A DNA stretch of 15,358 nucleotides from Fennellomyces sp. T-0311 (GCA_025266875.1 JALLLT010000148.1:1-15358); one strand, 5' to 3'; counted from the stretch's first letter, positions 8,297-15,358 are shown. Notes: generated by a model not told the origin, from the sequence alone. Numbers and translations: made by a program.

Positions 8297-8690
8297 TGTC
8301 GTATCCTGACATACCAGTCATCCATTGTCTACATACCTTTCCATCTCAGCCTTTGTTACATCCGTTCCTTTATTTCGACATCAACAACCGCACAGTTATC
8401 TATTGGCCTGTTCACTGGCTTGTGTGTCAGTGAGACCTTGATCTGGGTTCAGACTTCAAGAAGGACCATTCACGTTAACTCAGTCTCTGCATGACTATCC
8501 GCTCCTTCGTAATAAGGCAGTATGGTCATTAGGGATTACGGCGATAACACGGATTCGGCTCTGATAGAAAAGCATTCACCTTCTCCGTCCCGACTCATCA
8601 TCATTATAAATAGAGAGTAGTTTTTCTCAATAAAACATTATCTTATTTTTGGTCTCGTCATTTGAAGCTTTCCAATTGAGCGATACCACA
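8297..8690 (+). mobile_element. Solo LTR, family A, 394 bp
   Basis: It begins TGTCGTATCCTGACATAC and ends GAGCGATACCACA, so it has TG..CA ends. It is flanked by perfect 5-bp duplications GATAT at 8292-8296 and 8691-8695. It carries a TATA-like TTATAAATAGAG near 8604 followed by AATAAAA near 8630. It is homologous along its whole length to the solo LTR at 9591-9978, which lies in the opposite orientation. No internal retrotransposon sequence is attached, so it is the product of LTR-LTR recombination. Confidence 0.92.
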
Positions 8691-8917
8691 GATATGTGTT
8701 TTTCTCGGTAGAATCTCACGTACTCGTCATCTTCATAATGCCAGTCGAAAAGAGCGTTGTCCATTTGCTAGATCTCGGCCCAAATGTGTTGCACAGCGAA
8801 ATCAATCTTCCATCTACAAAGAGTTTAATTAGCTCCATCTTTGAAAATCGTCAGAAATCTGCTGTGTCTGTTCTCATCTGGCTCTCTCCAAGTCATTACA
8901 ACACTGTTATGCCATAG
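8691..8917 (-). pseudogene. Possible decayed coding fragment split by the solo LTR
   Basis: Minus-strand reading gives protein-like stretches VVMTWREPDENRHSRFLT, then TAA, CRWKIDFAVQHIWAEI, then TAG, and MDNALFDWHYEDDEYVRF, all in one frame. If the solo LTR is removed, the same frame runs on past 8291 for about 20 codons. The two in-frame stops could be derived from CAA or CAG. The family is not recognised and chance is not excluded. A plus-strand frame also spans 8696-8917 but shows no recognisable motif. Confidence 0.3.
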
Positions 8918-9117
8918 TCATTATTAAACACAATTAGGTTTATATCATAAGGTGCTTACAGCTGCTCATCCCGGAATGAAAAAAAAAGTTATAAATCTGT
9001 AAAGGACAACTTCACTTTATTGCTGAAATTGAGCCACCATGCCTCTGCCACAGCTGGCATTGAAATTAAATTTTTTGGTGGGAGGAGCCAGCTTAAATTG
9101 GTGGCGATATAAGTATT

Positions 9118-10529
9118 TTAGGTTGGGCCATCGGCAACTGCAGGAGTTTGGGTAAGTGCTTGTGGCTGGTATACTTGGGGACGACGGACGGCAGATTCGT
9201 TGGTGCCACGTGCATACTCTTGGAGGCCTTCATATTGTTCCGCAGAGTTGTACGTCGCAAGTAGAGTGGAGTGATCCATCATCAGGACCGGCATATGAGC
9301 ATCCTCATTCAGACCATGGATAAAGATATGAATAGCATCCTCATTGTACATGTCTGGTAGATCGAGCATGATATTTCGAAACTCGATGACATACTTGCGA
9401 ATGGTCCTGGTCGACGTACTGGCCTGTGACAACTTGTACAGCTTGTTACGGGCAATTTGGGTGGCATTTCGTGGCTTGAACTCTGTGTGGATGGCTTCAC
9501 AAAAGTCACTCCATGTTTTGGGTGTCTGGTTCGTGTTGTTGTCAGGGCAGAACGTCGTTTCAAGATATCGCCACCATGTGGTGGCACCATTGTGGTATCG
9601 CTTAATGAGAAAAAGGCTTTCAAAAGACGAGACCAAAAATAAGATCCTGTTTTATTGAGGAAAACTACTCTCTATTTATAATGATGATGAGTCGGGACGG
9701 AGAAGATGAATACTTTTGTCTAATAGTCCAAAGATCCATGTTATCGCCGAGTCTCTAATGACCTTGCCGTTTAATGTTAATGAGGCCGAAGGTCATACAG
9801 AGCCTTAGTTAACGGAGTTGCCCTGCATGATCGGTAAAGCCGGATCAAGGTTGCACATGCAAGCGAATAAGGCAATCGATAACTGTACGGTTGTTGATGT
9901 CTCAATAACAACGGATATAAACAAGGACTAAGGAAAAGCATATAACCATGGATAACGGTGTATGTCGGGAATACGACAACCATCACGAAGCAAGGTCGAG
10001 GCGTATGTAACACGTTCCAAATCCTCAAGGCCGGCATAAATGCAGTATTTGTCCATGGTGTGTAACTAGGCTTCCACCACTGCTGACGAACAACCACCAC
10101 GGAAAAGGTCTGGCTGCACGGGTCGGACCTTGTTATTGTTGCCTCTCAAGTTCGCTTGCTCCCACAAGGCTCTCAGTTCGTTTTGCTGTGCCTGTAACTG
10201 TTGTAACATTCCTTGCATTGTGTTGAAGAGGTGCTGGGTCTCGGTGTGTTGCTAGGCAGGTACTGGTTCTGGTGCTGTTGCGACCGCTGGTGTTGGAGTT
10301 GGGGTGTAGTGCCTTGTGCGACGGCTACCAAGAGTTGTTCCCTTAAGTCCCTGGCTTCGTTGAAAAATTGCTGTCGATTCGCCTCATTGAATTTAAAGTG
10401 CTCCTCTTCAGGAACGTCTATGGTCTGGAACCAGCTCCTATATAGTTCTTGTAGTGCTTCGGGCAGTCCTTCCAGCACATATGTCTGAATCAGAAACTGG
10501 CATTGGCGATTGAAATCGATGTTGTCCAT
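9118..10529 (-). pseudogene. Ty3-like gag, broken by frameshift, nonsense and solo LTR
   Basis: ATG 10529 (MDNIDFNRQCQF) opens a Gln-rich gag N-terminus. After a one-base frame change between about 10250 and 10200 it continues as MQGMLQQLQAQQNELRALW, VQPDLFRGG and VVEA, an in-frame TAG at 10066-10068, then LHTMDKYCIYAGLEDL and TLLRDG. There a 388-bp solo LTR (9591-9978) interrupts it. The frame resumes at 9590 with ATTWWRYLETTF, EFKPRNATQIARNKLYKLSQ and IRKYVIEFRNIMLDL, and ends at TAA 9118. This is the capsid-like Retrotrans_gag domain (Trp pair, F-P-N-A-x-x-A block). The gag stop comes before any zinc knuckle, and no protease, RT or integrase follows. The apparent start MVSSFESLF is LTR sequence, not gag. 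Confidence 0.85.
9591..9978 (-). mobile_element. Solo LTR, family A, 388 bp, nested in gag
   Basis: Read on the minus strand it starts TGTCGTATTCCCGACATAC and ends AAGCGATACCACA. It is flanked by the perfect 5-bp duplication ACCAT at 9586-9590 and 9979-9983 (ATGGT on the minus strand). Removing it with one duplication copy restores the gag frame. It is homologous to 8297-8690 end to end, with scattered differences, so the two inserted at different times or have diverged. Confidence 0.93.
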
Positions 10530-10534
10530 GTTTT

Positions 10535-10547
10535 GCTTTCGTTACCA
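10535..10547 (-). promoter_or_regulatory. Primer-binding site of the decayed Ty3-like element
   Basis: TGGTAACGAAAGC starts 2 nt after the LTR end and just before the gag ATG. The element at 14913-14925 has TGGTAGCGAAAGC at the same spacing. The first seven bases of the latter match the complement of the 3' end of initiator tRNA-Met. The rest does not settle the primer tRNA. Confidence 0.65.
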
Positions 10548-10549
10548 AA

Positions 10550-10870
10550 TGTCGTCTTTATAATTGCTTGAACCACGAAGAAATGGACGACCCACGAAGA
10601 ATAAGACCACAAAGGTAAGTAACCACAAAGGTGTATGACCATGAAGAATATAGGCAGATAGATGATGATTTATTTAATAAACTATGTTGATATTTATACT
10701 ATTTTCTAACACTAAAATTATATACAATACGCTGTGGTGCATAGCAATGGTAATCGGTCTTGACAACAAAAGAGGTAAGTAGCTGTGCATTACGTCAAAG
10801 CATATTGCTGCACGTCGTAGTAGACGAAGTGTTGCCGATAATAAGAATTGCCAAATAATATACTATGACA
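10550..10870 (-). mobile_element. 5' LTR of decayed Ty3-like element
   Basis: The 3' boundary (ACGACA at 10550 on the minus strand) is fixed by the primer-binding site 2 nt further on. The 5' boundary TGTCATAGT at 10870 is the nearest sensible TG start and gives 321 bp, similar to the 320 and 333 bp of other LTRs here. It contains AGTATAAATATC (TATA-like) near 10690-10702. The matching 3' LTR is not in the window, so no duplication can be checked. Confidence 0.6.
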
Positions 10871-11321
10871 CTTGCCATTCTTGTTGCTGCCCCTATTGCT
10901 ACCATCTTCGACGTTTTCGCCCTTGTTTTCGCTGTCAAAATCAATATCGTCATTTCAATATGCGTCTGGAAGACGCGAAAAGTTCTCTTCCACTACAACA
11001 GGCTGCGCTGGAAGTTCGTTGTTCACAGCAGTGATTTCAACAGCACCTTCATTACCACAGCTGTAATCATATTCAACGTCTAATTTGTTATGTTGATTAA
11101 CTTTACAAAGTACCATTTTTTTTGGTACCTTCTTGAAAATCAACCTCCATGTTGCTATTACGTCTGGCAACCATTTCGTCATAACGATTGGTGCCAATAT
11201 ATTCATAATAGCAAAGACGTATTCGAGGCTTCTGGGGTAAATATGTTCCCTTGCTTGCTTTAAAGCAATTATCACAATAGCAAGGTACAAGTTTCTTCTG
11301 GCGCATATAATGAAATGACAT
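10871..11321 (-). pseudogene. Broken gene fragment with CxCxxC motif, truncated by retroelement
   Basis: ATG 11321 (MSFHYMRQKKLVPCYCDNC) has a CYCDNC cluster followed by a basic and aromatic stretch. After a frame change at an A8 run (about 11111-11118) it continues as HNKLDVEYDYSCGNEGAVEI and VVVEENFSRLPDAY, a TGA at 10955-10957, then NDDIDFDSENKGENVEDG. The frame reaches the LTR boundary at 10870. A CxCxxC opening followed by an acidic linker resembles the N-terminus of large fungal KDZ- or Plavaka-type transposon proteins, but no catalytic part is present. The assignment is weak; that this is a decayed coding sequence is better supported. Confidence 0.45.
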
Positions 11322-11400
11322 TTTTAGTAAAAAAAGGATAAGGTACAAAAAGTAGCAGTGATAGGACTTTGCGTGTTTTTTTGTAATTAAATTATCCCTT

Positions 11401-11640
11401 CAGTCTGAAATTGAGTAGCAAAAAAAATTTGACCAAGTAAAAATTGGTCTGAAATTGACTTGGGAAAAAAAAGTTGGTCTGAAATTGACTAGGAAAAAAA
11501 AAGTTGGTCTAAAATTGACTAGGAAAAAAAGTTGAAAAAAAAAGTTGTTGGTCTAAAATAGACTTAGGAAAAAAAAATAACTAAGAAGAAAAAGTTGACT
11601 AGGAAAAAAAAATAACATTTTTTTTAACTAGCTCAAATAC
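11401..11640. repeat. A-rich tandem repeat, 30-bp unit
   Basis: Copies of GGTCTRAAATTGACT start at 11446, 11476 and 11506, exactly 30 bp apart, each separated by an oligo-A run and AAGTT. A further copy is at 11550 and weaker ones flank these. The array is not coding. Confidence 0.88.
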
Positions 11641-11720
11641 TCAAAAACCCAGCAATTTTGAGCTGGCTCAAATTGGCTCAAAGTCCACATTTGAGCAGTC
11701 TGCTCAAAAGCTAAAAATCA
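11641..11720. repeat. Cluster of TTGAGC/GCTCAA motifs and palindromes
   Basis: GCTCAA or its complement occurs at least five times. Two hairpins are formed: TTTGAGC-TG-GCTCAAA (11657-11672) and TTGAGCAG-T-CTGCTCAA (11691-11707). The cluster sits between the A-rich array and the tRNA gene. The function is unknown. Confidence 0.75.
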
Positions 11721-11790
11721 TTTTAAGTGCAGTAGTAACATGACGTATGATAGGGCCTGAAATATCCCCGCTTGATTAGTACACGCACGG

Positions 11791-11864
11791 GCTCGCTTAG
11801 CTCAGTTGGTTAGAGCGTGGTGCTAATAACGCCAAGGCCACAGGTTCGACCCCTGTAGTGAGCA
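11791..11864 (+). tRNA. tRNA-Ile (anticodon AAU)
   Basis: A 74-nt cloverleaf without intron. The acceptor is GCTCGCT/AGTGAGC (one G-T pair) with discriminator A. The D stem is GCTC/GAGC with loop AGTTGGTTA. The anticodon stem is TGGTG/CGCCA around CTAATAA (anticodon AAT). The T stem is ACAGG/CCTGT around TTCGACC. The internal promoter boxes A (TAGCTCAGTTGG) and B (GGTTCGACC) are intact. No CCA is encoded, as expected for a eukaryotic nuclear gene. It appears functional. Confidence 0.96.
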
Positions 11865-11868
11865 TATT

Positions 11869-11899
11869 CTAAGCTACTATTATAATAGCTTAGTTTTTT
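11869..11899 (+). terminator. Hairpin plus T6 run after tRNA-Ile
   Basis: CTAAGCTA and TAGCTTAG pair around a 9-nt AT loop, followed within 2 nt by six T (11894-11899). Six T is enough to end RNA polymerase III transcription. The hairpin before it is not required in eukaryotes and may be incidental. Confidence 0.65.
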
Positions 11900-11931
11900 G
11901 TTTATATTATCTTTTTGATGGATTGTCATGT

Positions 11932-12545
11932 TGTCATGTGTCGTGTCACTTGTTGGCGGATGAACCGTAGCCAATAACAGAAAAAGGTTTGAAAGAGAAG
12001 TCGTAAGATAATGTTTATTCTTTTAGTCTAAGGGGATATTTATATGTTTTCTAATGCTAATAAAATACTACTGCGGCTTACTGCAGCTTACTGCGCATGA
12101 CGTGGATAATGGATTTGATGATAAGGATAATAACAAAAGGGAGTACAAAGAGGTACTGCGGCATACCGCAGCGATCTGTGCAACAGCTAATACTGCGCGA
12201 CAAGAAAGGATAATCCAAAAAGGAAACCAAAGGAAGTCCGCCAGAAATGGCTACGACACATGTCACTTTTTGGCAGATAGATCCGTGGCCAATAACAGAA
12301 AAGAGGTTTGAGAGAGAAGTAGATAGATGACGTTTATTGCTTTTGTCTATAGGGATATTTATATATTCTAGCTAATAAAGTATTATCTGTAATAATGCAT
12401 GTAATGACTATGGTATGAGTAATGTGGGCAATGAGGCGAATATATGTGAGTCATGCTAATGTCTAAAAGGGATGAACGCGTTGTGAGTAATATTCGTGCA
12501 ACAGCGCGTTGCTGTGCAACCAAGAGATGTCACGAATGACTAGGG
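11932..12545 (-). mobile_element. LTR of family B, interrupted by a nested solo LTR
   Basis: The minus-strand LTR covers 12545-12259, and its last 7 nt lie at 11938-11932, on the far side of a nested LTR (11939-12258). It matches 14610-14910 in reverse complement, including the CAACGCGCTGTTGCACGAA block, TATA-like ATATAAATATCCC and the GTGACA end. Removing the insert with one CATG recreates TGTCATGTCACTTTTTGGC, which differs from the family-B end by one base. Its 5' end is not delimited: homology fades at about 12545, where the GC-rich island begins. Confidence 0.8.
11939..12258 (-). mobile_element. Solo LTR of family B, 320 bp, nested in another family-B LTR
   Basis: On the minus strand it begins TGTCGTAGCCATTTCTGG and ends GTGACACGACA, matching both ends of the LTR at 14578-14910. 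Direct CATG repeats flank it (11935-11938 and 12259-12262). Only 4 bp match; a fifth base is ambiguous. Its middle has diverged and contains CTGCGG..CCGCAG palindromes near 12156-12171. It lies in the same orientation as its host LTR. Confidence 0.85.
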
Positions 12546-12705
12546 CTCTAAATACGGGCGGGCAGGCCCGTGGACCGCCCATTTTGGCCTGGCATTTTCG
12601 GGCATCAGGCCAGGAAAGCTGTATGAAGGTGGGTGCCCGAACGGGCATGGTCCTATATAGCGGCCTGCCCGTCAGGCCACTGGCTCGACCGAGTGCCCAA
12701 ATGTG
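12546..12705. repeat. GC-rich island with four short hairpins
   Basis: A sharp compositional change in an AT-rich region. Four perfect inverted repeats occur: GGGCGG/CCGCCC (12556-12580), GGCCTG/CAGGCC (12586-12611), TGCCCG-AA-CGGGCA (12634-12647) and GGCCTG/CAGGCC (12662-12678). No credible coding frame or RNA family is recognised. It abuts the 5' edge of the family-B LTR and may be a small insertion that displaced the LTR start. Confidence 0.7.
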
Positions 12706-12879
12706 AAGCATATGTATTTTCTTTATGAAACGTCCATCTAAATGGCCCTTGTTATATATGTAATTCGTTCAGCTACACGTTTCCAAATTTTCAGGATGAA
12801 GCCACCATTAAGTTTCATTTTCCGACAGGTCAAATTAAGTTTTTTTGTTGTTGTAAGCCACATATCTTCGCTCTTTACC

Positions 12880-14497
12880 ATGGATTCTCTTCAATATTGC
12901 TCCCACTGCAAGGTGTATCGTCCTACCCGGGATTTTACGGCTAGAAATGGACAGTGTAGGACGTGTATTACCTGTCGTCGTAGGCAGTCCAATGTGACAC
13001 GCCCAGCTGTGGAATTCGCGACGACAATGGAAGAAATGATTGAGTTTATCCCAGCACGCACTGATGGTTTGTATCAAATAATCAGAATAAACCGAAACTA
13101 TACTTAACAAGCTTTTTTTAGCCAGTGTATCCTATGTATACGAGGCCGATGTGTTAATTGAAGGGTTCATGCTGCAACTAACTGATGATCGCGCTCTTCT
13201 TATGCACGTCGTTAGTCAAATCGAAGCATGCGATGGTTACATGTATTACCTGAAGAACCTTGCTGATCCGCGACTACGACGCTCGATTTCCTTTAAGTAT
13301 GTCTGTTGTCAGGATACCAGAGTTCAATCTCAAGTGCTGGATGAAGTTCGTGCTCGTCTTCATTCCCGCATGCGAACTCATCCCTGCAATGGGAAAATCT
13401 CGGGGTATATTGACTGGGAGAGTGGGTATGTATACCTCAAAATTCAACACTCTTCTGGTCACCCTCCTCCTCGACTGCGAGAGAATATCCGCACAGAGAT
13501 ACCACGAGAAGTTCGTGAGTATATCGTCGAACATGCGGAAGAGCTTTCAGCTCAACCGCTATATCGTCGCATTGTTGCTCAGTTTCTGACTGCTGCTGGT
13601 ACTGTTACGCAACCACAGGTATGTAACAAGCGGTGGTATGATGTTGGTACGATGATGATGTTGTAGGTCTATGCTTCATGGGCGCGTCAAGTTGAAAACC
13701 GGTATAAACTCCATGACAATCAACTTACTTCGGCCATAATGCACGTTGATAGAGGCACCAATGGTGTCTGCAAGGTATGTGTAAGATAACCATATGTGCA
13801 TGACCATAGCTTTCTTTGCGATGATTACTATGCAACAAAAATGGTAGTCAACAGTAAAGAGTTCATACATATTTATGATGAATAAAAAACAGATTCTTTA
13901 TTGGAATTATGGTGGTGTTGTTGGTTTCGGTTTTGTCACCGAGTTTTTTGTTTCGGCATGTGCATCCCCCCTGGTACATGAATTCCACGTCGATTCGACA
14001 TATAAGACGAATAGAATGGGATATGAGCTCTTTGGCGTTGTTGCCAACTTTAATGGATGTGGATTCCCCATCGCCTATATGTTCCTTGATGTTAATGATG
14101 GCGTCGTTTCAGAACACCAAAGAGCACCTTCACGCCAGGAGATGATACGACGCTTTTTCCGTAGTCTACAGACTCATGGATTTGCCCCGGACTTCATCTT
14201 TTCGGACAAGGATCGCGGCTAAATCAATGCAATTGAAACTGTGTTTGGTCGTCATCCACTGCGCCTATGTCTCTGGCATATTCAACAAGCAGTAAAGCTA
14301 CGGTTGGGTGAAGACAAAAGAGTTGATCCGCGCTACAATGCAGCAGATGCTCGCGAGCAATTCCCATTCGTTTCTTTGCACTTTGTTCCACCATCAGACC
14401 GCAGTGGAAAAATTTGGGATCAAGTCCAAACTAGCGTCAGCCGTCAAAAAGTACAGTCACGCAGTCACAGTTATGATCTGTCAAAATCCTGTGGTAT
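12880..14497 (+). pseudogene. MULE-type transposase gene, four exons, in-frame stop and truncated
   Basis: Exons are 12880-13066, 13122-13618, 13667-13774 and 13893 onward. Introns of 55 bp (GTTTGT donor, CTTAAC branch, TTTTTTTAG), 48 bp and 118 bp all keep the frame. Residues 4-35 form a zinc-ribbon-like C-x2-C..C-x2-C (YCSHCK..CRTCITCRRR). Exon 2 has a FLYWCH/FAR1-like region (FKYVCCQ..MRTHPCNG..HSSGHPPPR). Exon 4 starts the MULE nuclease: first Asp in FHVDSTYKTNRMGYELFG, then GFPIAYMFLDV and FIFSDKDRG. TAA at 14220-14222 interrupts the frame, which continues INAIETVFGRHPLRLCLWHI and fades by about 14497. The stop is explainable as CAA to TAA. No terminal inverted repeats were found. It is a dead copy unless the stop is read through. 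Confidence 0.82.
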
Positions 14498-14512
14498 ATA
14501 ATATTTGTTATA

Positions 14513-14577
14513 TATATATGGCATGATAGTTAGAGCGTGAGCCTTTCAACCATTTTGTCCTGGGTTCAAATCCCAGT
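14513..14577 (+). tRNA. tRNA-like sequence, 3' end cut by an LTR (possible Glu-UUC remnant)
   Basis: A perfect T arm (CTGGG-TTCAAAT-CCCAG, 14560-14576) with B-box GGTTCAAATCC is preceded by an A-box-like TGGCATGATAGTTAGAG. A CTTTCAA loop would give anticodon TTC. The anticodon stem mispairs, the D stem is poor and no 5' acceptor strand is evident. The LTR at 14578 replaces the 3' acceptor strand. It may be a degenerate nuclear tRNA, a mitochondrial-type tRNA insertion or a tRNA-derived repeat. It is not functional as it stands. Confidence 0.45.
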
Positions 14578-14910
14578 TGTCGTAACCATTCGGGCGGGCT
14601 TCTTTGTATTTCTCTTTTTGGACAGATCGTTCGTGATACCTCTTTGTTGCACAGCAACGCGCTGTTGCACGAATATTACTCACAACGCGTCCATCCCTTT
14701 TAGACCCCAGCATGACTCACACATATTCACCTTGTTGCCCACATTACTCATACCATAGTCATTACACGCATTATTACCGATAATACTTTATTAGCTAGAT
14801 TATATAAATATCCCCATAGACAAAAGCAATAAACGTCATCTATCTACTTCTCTCTCAAACCTCTTTTCTGTTATTGGCCACGGATCTATCCGCCAAAAAG
14901 TGACACGACA
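14578..14910 (+). mobile_element. 5' LTR of family-B Ty3-like element, 333 bp
   Basis: It starts TGTCGTAACCATTCGGGC and ends AGTGACACGACA (TGTCGT/ACGACA inverted ends). The start was fixed by aligning it with the nested LTR at 12258-11939. It contains TATA-like ATATAAATATCCCC near 14803, AATAAACG near 14829 and an inverted repeat GCAACGCGCTGTTGC. The primer-binding site follows after 2 nt and then gag, so this is the 5' LTR of an element extending past the window. The expected duplication would be CCAGT (14573-14577). Confidence 0.87.
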
Positions 14911-14912
14911 AT

Positions 14913-14925
14913 TGGTAGCGAAAGC
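14913..14925 (+). promoter_or_regulatory. Primer-binding site of family-B element
   Basis: TGGTAGCGAAAGC lies 2 nt after the LTR end. TGGTAGC is complementary to the GCUACCA end of initiator tRNA-Met. The remaining six bases do not clearly fit, so the primer is uncertain. Confidence 0.7.
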
Positions 14926-14930
14926 GGTTT

Positions 14931-15358
14931 ATGGCTGATAACAGCAGAAAAATATCCAGACTTCAAGGCCCTAGTTTCCAAGGATATCGACAACCAGTCA
15001 ACTCTATTCCGGACCCAGAACACGAAGAATTTACAACCAAAGAGGAATTTTTGATCGACCTCGACGAACGCCCCATGACTCAAGAAACTGCACAAGACGA
15101 CCAGATGAAGCTGGTCATGCAGGCGTTAACTGAGCTCTTAGCAGCCAAGAACACTCCGACGACCTCGACCCCAAATTTGGGTTTTCAACCTCGTGTCCAT
15201 GAGCCCGATACGTATAATGGTAGCCGCGCTATGAATGCAGTGCAGAGTTGGGTACGCCAAATCGAACGATATCTGGAGATGTCATCCGTCAGCAAGCACA
15301 TGTATATCAGCTACGCGGTGACCTTCCTCCGTGGAGAAGCTGAAAATATGGTGGCAGC
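14931..15358 (+). CDS. Ty3-like gag, partial (open at window end)
   Basis: ATG 14931 is the first ATG after the primer-binding site. The frame is open for 142 codons to the window edge with no stop. The N-terminal 60 residues are polar (MADNSRKISRLQGPSF). Near residue 61 a helical run DQMKLVMQALTELLAAK begins. Then comes the capsid-domain start: FQPRVHEPDTYNGSRAM, AVQSWVRQIERYLEMSS and YAVTFLRGEAENMVAA. These match the usual P-x-x-Y-x-G, W-hydrophobic-x-x-I-E-x-Y-L and L-R-G-x-A order of Retrotrans_gag proteins. The protein forms the virus-like particle shell. It differs from the gag at 9118-10529, so the two elements are distinct lineages. This one shows no damage in the visible part. Confidence 0.88.
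   Translation, partial: MADNSRKISRLQGPSFQGYRQPVNSIPDPEHEEFTTKEEFLIDLDERPMTQETAQDDQMKLVMQALTELLAAKNTPTTSTPNLGFQPRVHEPDTYNGSRAMNAVQSWVRQIERYLEMSSVSKHMYISYAVTFLRGEAENMVA

Noticed and set aside
9118..9636. Self-standing gag gene starting MVSSFESLF
   Set aside because: The first residues come from a solo LTR bounded by ACCAT duplications; true gag sequence begins at 9590.
10213..10488. Plus-strand 91-codon Cys/Trp-rich frame
   Set aside because: It is an antisense shadow of the Gln-rich gag N-terminus on the minus strand.
10865..11083. Plus-strand hydrophobic frames resembling membrane peptides
   Set aside because: They are antisense to the acidic part of the broken CxCxxC gene, and such shadows are expected opposite GAA/GAT-rich codons.
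14645..14910. Family-B LTR starting at TGTTGCACAGC
   Set aside because: Similarity to the nested LTR continues upstream to TGTCGTARCC, which pairs with the ACGACA end and gives a better boundary at 14578.

Overview
The window looks like a repeat-rich, AT-rich stretch of a fungal nuclear genome. The introns are short (about 48 to 58 bp, one of 118 bp), with GTAAG/GTATG donors and CTAAC-like branch points. There is a eukaryotic tRNA-Ile(AAU) and a mix of Harbinger, MULE and Ty3-like elements. An early-diverging, Mucoromycota-like fungus fits best, but this is inference, not identification. No bacterial features (operons, Shine-Dalgarno sites, CRISPR) are present.

Layout. 1-866: non-coding, with a 73-bp tandem repeat. 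867-8182: a composite block bounded by inverted repeats (867-889 plus 1568-1602 on the left, 8125-8182 on the right). It holds a minus-strand, multi-exon gene with an N-terminal coiled coil, an acidic Asp run and a C-terminal AT-hook. That gene is split by a complete-looking 3.9-kb PIF/Harbinger transposon (2017-5908). The transposon has 91/92-bp terminal inverted repeats, a 3-bp ATT duplication and two convergent genes: a Myb/SANT-like protein and a three-exon DDE transposase.

8183-11321: a retrotransposon graveyard. A solo LTR (8297-8690) has a perfect GATAT duplication. A decayed Ty3-like element on the minus strand (LTR 10550-10870, primer-binding site, gag) is itself interrupted by a second solo LTR of the same family as the first (9591-9978, duplication ATGGT). 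That element appears to have landed in a broken gene with a CxCxxC motif (10871-11321).

11322-12720: A-rich 30-bp tandem repeats, palindromes, a tRNA-Ile, then one solo LTR nested inside another LTR of the same family, then a GC-rich hairpin island. 12880-14497: a decayed four-exon MULE transposase gene with one in-frame stop. 14513-15358: a tRNA-like sequence cut at its T arm by the 5' LTR of a Ty3-like element, whose primer-binding site and open gag reading frame run off the window end.

The genes do not form a pathway. The window records successive insertions, and several ages can be ordered by nesting. The best candidates for something undescribed are the inverted-repeat-bounded unit carrying the AT-hook gene, and the repeated association of one LTR family with tRNA sequences.
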